From the NCBI RefSeq assembly GCF_040958095.1, contig NC_091227.1, positions 21,561,178-21,625,177 of the forward strand: a DNA stretch of 64,000 nt, read 5' to 3'. Each line of letters opens with the position of its first letter. The stretch's first letter is position 1. Below, piece by piece: positions 55,891 to 64,000 of the stretch. The notes beneath the pieces were generated by a model, which saw nothing but the letters and a program-made list of their open reading frames with translations, made no database searches and was not told where the DNA came from. Made by a program: the position numbers and the translations under genes. This stretch comes from Procambarus clarkii. Its lineage: Eukaryota; Arthropoda; Malacostraca; Decapoda; Cambaridae.

Positions 55891-58640
55891 TGAAACAGGA
55901 AGAGCAATAATGTTAGTATTAATGTGGTAAGTTTGATACAGGGCAGTTAAGTATCTTTTGAAAGCCAATCTAAAATGAGTAAAAATTTATTGCTATTTCA
56001 GGTGTAAATGAAAATATGAAAATTAACTGATAATCTTCTAAATCAAGACATAATGGTGCGATAATTCTAAGTTAGTACACTATATGAATCAAGTGTTCGG
56101 TGTGTGTATATATATGTGGTGCAACAGAGAAGGTATTTCTATCCAGGGATGAAATAGAACTGATACTATCACTGGACTGTCTGCCTTTTGTACCTCTGAG
56201 TGCCATAGAACTGTGATTGTGGTGCAGATCTCGGTGCATGGGTCCGTTGTGGACTTAAAAAAAAACTCAAGGCAGGGGGGGTTGATGTTTTATATACGGC
56301 ACAGGAATCTCAGTAAGGTCCACCATGCTCGTCTCCAAGACAAATGTGTGGGTGACTTCGTGTTTATAGCAGCTTCATATCACATGTTTGTACATAATGA
56401 CAGTGTGTGAGTAGTTTATGTAAGTACGTGACCACCAGTGTTGTGCTTTGTTTGTCAAATTAATTATAGAGATTTAAAGTGTTCAAAGATAGGGACTCGT
56501 AACTTAGGTTTTTATTTGTACTTATGATTGTTTTCTACTACAAAATAATTTGTGGTTTATAGGCTATTTTTTGTCTAAAATAGTTGTGAACTGAAAGCAT
56601 TTACATTTTATGCAGGTTTTGTGTATCTGCATATAGCATTTATGAACAGCAGGTAATTTGCTTTTAGATATGTTGCCTAAGCTTATAGCTTCTATTATCT
56701 AATGCTAGAGAAAAGTGTACAGGTGCAATGTAAGTATCTCGGTGCTGCGCTTCTTGGCTACTGTTGGTTACAGAGCAAACAGGGTGAATTATGTTAGGCG
56801 TTAAAGGTTTATCAGGTTAATTTTTATTTCATCAATATTTGATAAGGTATTTATTTGCTTAGCTGACAGTTACTGGCAGTGTGCACATCCTGTCTTTTGA
56901 TCCCATGAGTTAATGTGAATGAGTTTTGATCCCATGAGTTGATGTGAATGAGTTTTGATCCCCATGAGTTGAATGAAAGAGTGTGTGTGTTTGTGTGAGA
57001 GAGAGAGTGTGTGTTTATTAGAGTGTGTGTGTGTGTTTGTATTTGTGTGTGAGAGAGAGAGGTCAATAGTGTAAATGGTGTTGTGTTGTGAGTGGCATTA
57101 TTGTCAGTAAGATGAACAGGTATCCACTGGTAAACATGTCATTGTATGCTTATAGTGTCATGTATACCATCAAGTGATTTGCAGATGATGATAATATTTT
57201 TTTAAGAACAGTTAAATGTTCAGCTTTGTGGAACATAATAGCACATGAGAAATCACCTCTGGACATTTTTTTATTTTCTCTCTCTCTCTCTCTCTCTCTT
57301 TTTGTTTCTTTTGTTAGGGAGCCTTAATTCTTAATTTCCTGAGGTTTAGGCTTTTTTTCTGTTACAAAAGACATCAAATAATTCTCCCTGTCACATTACA
57401 GTTTGATGGGAAGGTTGATCTTGGGCCTAAAATATGCAGCCCACATGCTGGCAATGGTGTGTTAGTAAATTGACCCTGGAGAATCTTGACTGGAATGTTG
57501 ATCTTACGATAATCCTTAACCTTGTGGGGGTGAAGGGGTTACTTATTTTGTTAAAACTGTTTCGTGTGGTTGATAAGACACATCTATTAGTGCAACACAA
57601 GTGTTATCCAAAGGATAATTCAGAAACAACATTATGAAGAAAACAACTAGGTTTGGGATATTATACTTATACAGTAATATACAATTTTTGAATGGTCACT
57701 GTTGGACATAGTGTCAGGCCAGTCAGTTAATTTGCTCTTAGGAGTTTGACTGATTGATTAAAGTCTTAATTTTTTATGCATGATTTGTCAGTTTACAGAT
57801 TTTTCTTTAATTTTTAAGGCATTTAGTTTGGTTATATCATCATTGAGAGGAATACCTTGGATTAAGCATCATTCTACCTGATAATGTCCCTGTCACAAAA
57901 CTTGTATAAATAAGCTGGAGTTGACAATCTTTAGAAAATTTTCATCTTGTTATGGTGAAACCTTTTATTGTAGAGTTCAACACTATCAAGAATTACTGCC
58001 AAAATTTTTTTCTTTATTTGCTGAATTGGAAAACTTATTACAATTATTTTTTCAAGAAGAGTTGAGCAGAATTACATTGATAGCTATATTGATGAGAAAT
58101 GTTCTGACTTTAACTTTTGTTTTTCCTAATGATACTTTTTTTTCTACATGTTCAGAAGCATGATTAAAGAGTAGTTTCAAACCCTACCCAGTTTGCAGAG
58201 TCAGCATCATCAATGTTGATTCAGTGTTGAATTAGTGTTGATAATGTTGATTTAATGATGAAGCAACACAATTCTTTGATATTGAGCCCACTGGGTACAC
58301 TGATGGATCATTTACCACTTGAACCAAAGAAATATACATATACATATACAGTACAGTACAACCTTGAATTGGCTAACTATGTGCAATCAACCTGGACTTG
58401 TTGAATCCAAAGAGCTTTTCCAAAGGTGATGTCTTCAAGAGGCATATGTGTGGTGCCTTTTTATTATCATATAAAATGCAAGAAATATACATTGTTATGA
58501 AAATATGTATGGTAGTACACTACTCTACTGTAAAGTACTCTAACATAATTTTATTTCCCTTAACAATGGTATATGGCTTGCTTAAATTCACTTGTAAATA
58601 CTGGTACAGTACTGTAATGCGGCTACTGCTGTGCTGGTGC
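55891..58640. other. AT-rich flank, no gene seen
   Basis: Contains a GTTTTGATCCCATGAGTTGA-type duplication at about 56892-56975, GT/GA microsatellite at 56980-57060 and (TC)n at 57280-57298. Frames up to 80 codons have no recognisable motif. Confidence 0.4.
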
Positions 58641-58969
58641 TAGTACTCCTCTTTCTCCTCTTCTCTCCTCCTCCTCCTCCTCCTCCTCCTCCTTCTCAAC
58701 AGCACCGGTAACATTATGGAGAACCACCACCTCTGTTGAGTGATCAGTGGATGCGTCAACAGCATCATTATCTAACCTCTCCACCTCATCGTCTAGGGTC
58801 ATCTCCTCCTCACTAGCCTGTTATAGTTCTTGATAAATTTGATTCTGAAAATCTTTAAAATCAGTGACATCATCCTCAGCCACTTTAGCAGTACCAAGCT
58901 TCATGATTTTCCTCCAACAATTTCTGTATTTAGACTTATTCTGAATTTTAATTTGGAACAAGGAATTTT

Positions 58970-59105
58970 CAACTGGGCTAGTTCAATCCCTGATCGTCCA
59001 AATAGTTGGGCACCATTCCTTCCCCCCTTCCCATCCCAAATCCTTATCCTGACCCCTTCCAAATGCTATATAGTCGTTCTGACTTAGCATGTTCTTCTGA
59101 GAATT
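58970..59105 (+). repeat. SINE family 4 body fragment
   Basis: AGTTCAATCCCTGATCGTCC, GGGCACCATTCCTTCCCC, CTTATCCTGACCCCTTCC and ATGCTATATAGTCG. It shows the intact order that is split at 28.35-28.85 kb. Confidence 0.6.
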
Positions 59106-59354
59106 ACCTTACCTTATTCCAAACTTTAACCCATTTGAAAATTCCTTCCCTAATTGAGAATATTATTTAACTTTCCAGTGTTGCTTTACCTCGTGAATTA
59201 GTTCCTTGTTTTTTGCCCTTCTCTTGACTCGGAGAAACACCATGATTTCCATATGCATTGTTTATTGAGCATAGATAACGTTGCATAGATAGCAAACACA
59301 ATGCATGCATTGGCTGGATCAGTAACATGTTGTTCTGTGATAATGCCATACATG

Positions 59355-59445
59355 TTCTTCAAACCTGGCCCCAGGCTGGCTTCAGGGAGTAGAAGAACTC
59401 CCAAAACCCTCTCCCATGTATGTTCCAGGTATGTAAGGCCATGCA
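59355..59445 (+). repeat. CR1/L2-type LINE tail fragment
   Basis: CTTCAAACCTGGCCCCAGGC and GGGAGTAGAAGAACTCCCAA match the tails at 27.55 and 42.34 kb. Confidence 0.55.
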
Positions 59446-60179
59446 CGTGATTCAACCATCATGTGTTGTTAATTTGTCATGGCTGAAATGAGCTGGAGCA
59501 TTGTCAGCCAAAATATCATTAATTAAACATCACTCTACACTTCTTTATTTGAAAAAAATTCTAACATCTTTGCCAAAATTATTTTTGAACCAGTTTACAA
59601 ACATGGCTCCAGCCAACCAAATAGTTTCTGCGCTGTTGTAGACCACCGGTAGCCTGTTCAGTAAATTTTTAAAAGCATGTCATGGCTATTACTTATAATT
59701 CTTTGGTCTGTGAGTGCCATGTGATGGAACCTAAATGTCAAAATGTTGTTCTATTATCATCATATTTTAAGCATGTCTCATTGGCATTATGCACCTAAAA
59801 ATACATTAGATCATTTGTTAGCATGTAATCAATTAATATACACACAAATGTCTCAACACAATCTATATTTTTCACTTAATGCCTCTTCAAAAAAATTTAT
59901 TCTTACTATTGTGGTTATCCTTAAATCTTTGCAACCATTCTTCACTCACTTTAAATTTCTGGGGTGCTCATCTTTTCAGCAAATTTATCTGCGGCAGTTT
60001 TGATGGCATTGCCAACAACATCCATGCCTACAAAACGCTTCTGTAAAAACCATTTGTACACAGCTTCATCTAATTTCATGTGTAGCCCTTTTTATTTCCT
60101 TTTCTCTAAGGCTCTACTATCACTTCCAGCAAGGGACTTCTTAGATTGCCTTTTTCTGTGGGGTCCCTGTTGGCTCCCT

Positions 60180-61978
60180 GAAGCTATTTGAACTGATATG
60201 TGCTATATTGGTTTGGGGTCATCAGTCACTGGAGTCCTTATGCCTACCGGGAACCACAAGCCAGAACCTGGTCCCCTCAGAGAGATGCAGGGAGCAATGG
60301 CCTATGAGCACTTCCACCATCATCACCATCACCACCACCACCACCACTACCACCACCATTACCACCACCACTCCAGTTCTTTAACTGATGGGCTGGAGTC
60401 AGCTCGGTCACCTCTGGCCTCAATTTCCTGTTCTGGATTTTGCCCTGTGTGGCTGTATCAGCAGTGTGTGGTATGGAGGCCAGGTGTCTTGGATGCGGAG
60501 CAGCATGCGCCTAGGGTGATCTTCCCAATGTACTCCATAAGTACTACCCTTTCGTTTCAGGGTTATCTTCCCTAGGGTGTTCGGGACTCACTCCCGTTTG
60601 AGGAGTGAGAATCCCTTCATCAAAAAAATTATTAATACTGTATTACGACTTTTTCGTGTGATTCGTCATACATGTATTGCACATTATTTTTCTGTGTTTG
60701 GTATCCCTGCTCTTACTCCTCTCTGATCAGCAGGTTCATTGGTTATATTTTTGGGCAAGTGTTTTGCCATACAGTGTGTGATGCTTGGGTTCTAAGTGTC
60801 ATGTTTTGTGTTGCGACGACTGGCCACCAGGGCGGCACATCGGTCGTGGCCCACCATCTTACAGCTGGGGTTTGTTGTCATCCACTCTTTCAATTTGGCG
60901 GTTGAACGTTTCACATTACTTTCTCGCTTTTTGGGGCATTTTTCATTTCATTGATGTGCCATTGTTCTTACCATAAATGCAGTTGTTCTTTTCTGTGTAA
61001 TATGTCTCAGGTGTGGGTTATGTTTGCTATGACATGGGTCAGGATGTACATGAATTGGTGTGTGCTTCTCTCATCACTGCCGGTATGCCATCTGTGGTTT
61101 GGGTAAGTTTGTACTTGCTGTGTTGTACTCTTCTAATTGTGCTTGTGGGGGCTGTGTTTTGGTTCTTGGGCCTACCTCTCACCTGTCATTCTCCTGGTGG
61201 ACACATTCCTGTGCTTCTCGAGCTCTTGAGGCTCTACGTTGATCTTATGTAGGGTGTCAGCTTCCACCACTTCACTGCCTCCTACATTTCCCTTAACTTT
61301 TCCTTTAACTTTAGCACCATTTTCCCTACTGCGAGGCTCGCAGTGGATGCTTTTCGACAGGACTGGTCACGGTGGGGATTCCTGTACATCTTTTTATCCT
61401 GGTCTGACTGTTGCTCAGGGTTTTGGCTCGGCTTGAATCCCATCAGGGAAGAGGGGTTCTCCTGGCCCCATGGTAGCCAACGCTTCTTGCTCGGTGTTCA
61501 AACCCGGGAGTTTTTCTGCGGCTCCACCTCTTTCAGCAGGGTGGGTCAGTGTGGCACTTTGCTGGTTCGACTTACTCTTCCGTTCTTTGCGTCTGGATTT
61601 TCTGATGGGGTGTATCGCCTTCTGTATGGTGATCAGGTGGCTTCTTTGATGGTGTCTCATCGGTGGTCTTTGTCTCAGCGACAGAACTGTATGAAGTCTC
61701 TTGGTGGTACAGTATTTCTGCCATTTCCAATCCCTTCGTAGGGGTTTCGTCTGTGTCGGTTAATGTTGTCTTGTCCTTTCTTGGCTTTTCGTGGACCTGC
61801 ATCTTATGCAAGTAATGCTAACGAGGGGAAATGCTAGTCCCATGAAGGGTTGTTTGTTTGTTTCTCCCTGCGCCTCTCTGAGGGGACCAGGTTCTGGCTT
61901 GTGGTTCCCGGTAGGCATAAGGACTCCTGTGACTGATGACCTCAAACAAATATAGCACATATCAGTTCGGATAACTTC
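60180..61978 (+). mobile_element. DIRS-like tyrosine-recombinase retrotransposon relic with inverted ends
   Basis: 60180-60298 and 61862-61978 are inverted repeats of nearly 120 bp (shared CTACCGGGAACCACAAGCCA). Inside, near the right end, frames at 61343-61741 read VDAFRQDWSRWGFLYIF and (shifted) LLLRVLARLESHQGRGVLLA, the RNase H end of DIRS polyproteins. Then DGVYRLLYGDQVASLMVSHR marks the start of the tyrosine recombinase. Most of the polymerase, methyltransferase and recombinase is missing. Inverted termini agree with DIRS organisation. A (CAC/CAT)n run lies at 60317-60372. Confidence 0.6.
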
Positions 61979-64000
61979 ACTGAGCCTCCGGCGCTCACCC
62001 AGAAAGTGGCATTTCATTACATTCAACTCTGGTGTTTTGGTTATACTGTACAGTATATTGTTTAGTAATACTGTAGTATTATGATAAAAGTGGGTGAGTA
62101 AATTCAGCCGGCAAGGTGTGCGTTTCAACCAGATATTCATCAACATGGCTCTCTGTATCAAGATTGCACTGTACAGTACAGGCCCCCTGTATGTATTTTT
62201 AGTTTCCTAATGCCCTATATTTTCCTCTTGACCTTTTTCTTAAGTTATGTAATGAACTTCCAGTCATTCAGAGATAGTTTTAGTTTGTAAATATTCATGT
62301 CATGAGTAAATGCACCGACTATAAAAGAATACAGTACCTCTATAAAGCTGCCGAACTGACACCTTATTTAACACGCCCTGTGTTAATTTGCAATGCCTTT
62401 TATTCTTCCTTGTTCATTAAAAAAATTCTTGAGTTTATTCCAATGAAGGTAAAAATCATTTTTCCATACGTGGTAGGGAACTCGATCTACCATGAGAGTT
62501 GGTAGGGAACTCGTAAGATCAAATCTATAGTACAGTACAGTACAGTACAGTTTTCAGTTCTTTATTCTCCAGTAGTATCTGAGCTGTAGCCATTTTCTTA
62601 GTCCTGTTCATGCTCCTTGAAAAAAAAATGGCAAATGTGTGTTAAGTAGCGTACTGTGTATAAGTGTCTCCTTAGAGACTATACATATAATTTCATGATT
62701 GATTTCCTGTGATAATCACAGTCGTAAATATTCTTTTTAGAGAAATAAAAATACTGAAATTATGAGTTTTGTGAATACTGAGCTTGTGCCAGTTAGTAAA
62801 AGGTTTATATCTTGCATGACACCAGGGGTAGACTGACTTGAAAGCCAAATCAGCATTTTTCTTGAAAATTAGAGAATCCGGTTGAATAGTCTTGACTTGA
62901 GCTCATTAGATGAGATGCTTGACCTTAAATGTTTCCCCTAGCCTTTTTTCTATTACATGTAGGTAAAATTTAAACAATAAATTTGATATTTAGTACTGTA
63001 TATTCTTTTGGACTAACAGATTCCAAATCTTCAGTGTTAAATATATTTAAAATATATTTAACATACATTTTAGGTAAGAATCAGATATATAGTCATATGT
63101 ATTCTGGAGGCAAGATAAACATCAGGTGTACTAGTTTACTAACTGCACTGGGCATTCTGTAATCTTCCAAATGTGCTGTTTCAAAATAATACTGTAATTG
63201 ATTGTTGCAAAATTTAGCTCCCGTCTGTTTGAACTTTGGATATAACTACTGTACTGTATCTGCTTAGTACTGGCTAGCCTGCCTTAAACATTTTAGAACC
63301 ACTAATACTGTACTGAAATCATAGTAACTGAAGCAGTGGAACTGATGCAAAGTTGATAGTTTAATTAAAGTTAAATAAATTGGAAATTCTAAAGAAAATT
63401 GTTGTGGCGTAAATGAACTTATAACTGTGCTGTTTAGCACACGTAAGTTTAGGTGGTGAGTGAGGCATTTAGGTAATTGATTGGGTTATGCTGACTTAGG
63501 TGACACGGAGCACGAGTGTTGTTAAGTTTTTATTGTATCTTTCTGACTGAAATAATGTAAATTTATGTTTACTAAAAACACCTACACAAAAAGCAGATAC
63601 AGCAATTACTTTTAAATTTATGAGTTATTAAAGGTTCGAGATCATATTAATCTTAAAGATTTTTTCAAGCATTTTAAACATGGCTGGTTATATACTTATT
63701 TAAACATTTAAATTATTTCAGTATACAGTATTCAGTGTTAGTTGGTGTGAAATTTTAGTGAATTAAAAATTATTTTGCTGTAGCTAGATTTTTTTTTTAA
63801 TTTCAAATGGAGGATGTGCTTTGCAAGTAATTAATAGTTCTACTACATCTTGACATTTCCCATAACTGTAATACATATATTGCTTTTCCATTCTTTATAA
63901 CTGTTTAGCCTCTGTTTCCTTGTATTGTCATGTTTCCCCGACTACTTTCTCCCTTGTGTGTGTGCTTGCTGAGGACATTTCCTATTCTTTTTGCACGTTA
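61979..64000. other. AT-rich flank, no gene seen
   Basis: Only short reading frames. A (TACAG)n run lies at about 62530-62550. TACAGTAC-type words recur. Confidence 0.4.

Larger units (their letters stand above)
58645..60150 (-). pseudogene. Tigger/Jerky-like transposase relic with insertions
   Basis: From 60150 downward on the minus strand: KLDEAVYKWFLQKRFVGMDV and AIKTAADKFAEKM (CENP-B-type DNA-binding domain), HNANETCLKY (decayed first catalytic motif, about 59770), WLAGAMFVNWFKNNFGKDVR (about 59560-59620), ADNAPAHFSHDK (second catalytic Asp, about 59485-59500). After two inserted repeat tails, NCWRKIMKLGTAKVAEDDVT and DFKDFQNQIYQEL form the C-terminal part. It ends in an acidic run encoded by (CTC)n on the plus strand (58664-58695). 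Stops interrupt it. Confidence 0.65.

Noticed and set aside
57921-58163. 80-codon Phe/Leu-rich frame
   Set aside because: AT-rich composition and no recognisable motif.
60198-60575. 125-codon frame with a His run
   Set aside because: It overlaps the inverted terminal repeat and a (CAC/CAT)n run of the DIRS-like element.

Overview
The window looks like nuclear DNA from a decapod crustacean, most likely a crayfish or lobster. It is eukaryotic: one large gene split by phase-0 introns, long (CA)n, (TA)n and (TTA)n microsatellites, tRNA-derived SINEs, several LINE clades, Penelope-like and DIRS-like retroelement pieces, and pogo/Tigger DNA transposon relics. TTAGG-type pentamer tracts, the arthropod telomere unit, occur in several places. 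The species call is inference from the repeat types; no marker gene is present.

Layout. 1-11.8 kb: a head-to-tail run of CR1-like non-LTR retrotransposon pieces and tRNA-derived SINEs. Most copies end in (CA)n, and the next piece starts at that (CA)n. Only one copy (7541-9418) keeps a long uninterrupted reverse-transcriptase frame. 11.8-13.3 kb: hairpin-rich repeats and a Penelope-like endonuclease relic. 13.4-15.4 kb: four blocks of about 385 bp, each with long terminal inverted repeats, in strictly alternating orientation and separated by (TA)n. 16-23.7 kb: a minisatellite, a palindromic MITE, a second tRNA-SINE family, two LINE relics and their 3' tails. 23.7-33.2 kb: mostly anonymous sequence with nested SINEs, purine/pyrimidine tracts, a Tigger relic with both ends, a minus-strand CR1 relic and a possible LTR end.

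33.26-55.57 kb (+): the only host gene I can support. It encodes a C2H2 zinc-finger protein of about 1,837 residues in three coding exons (33538-38526, 48094-48363, 55313-55567), all joined in phase 0. The first exon is nearly 5 kb and encodes a Tyr/Gly/Pro-rich N-terminus, one finger, polyglutamine, a long QEQAx repeat carrying SUMO consensus sites, a basic segment and a C2HC finger. The second exon carries two complete fingers and most of a third; the last histidine of that third finger is supplied by exon 3. Its introns (9.6 and 6.9 kb) hold LINE, Tigger, DIRS and palindromic repeat relics and long (TA)n runs. It is probably a nuclear transcription regulator; I do not recognise a named orthologue.

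55.6-64 kb: AT-rich flank, a third Tigger/Jerky-like transposase relic (58.65-60.15 kb, minus) and a DIRS-like element with inverted ends (60.18-61.98 kb). The rest is anonymous.

The most informative patterns are two apparent SINE/LINE partnerships visible as shared 3' ends, insertion of retroelements next to or into (CA)n runs, and the alternating palindromic array with (TA)n centres.
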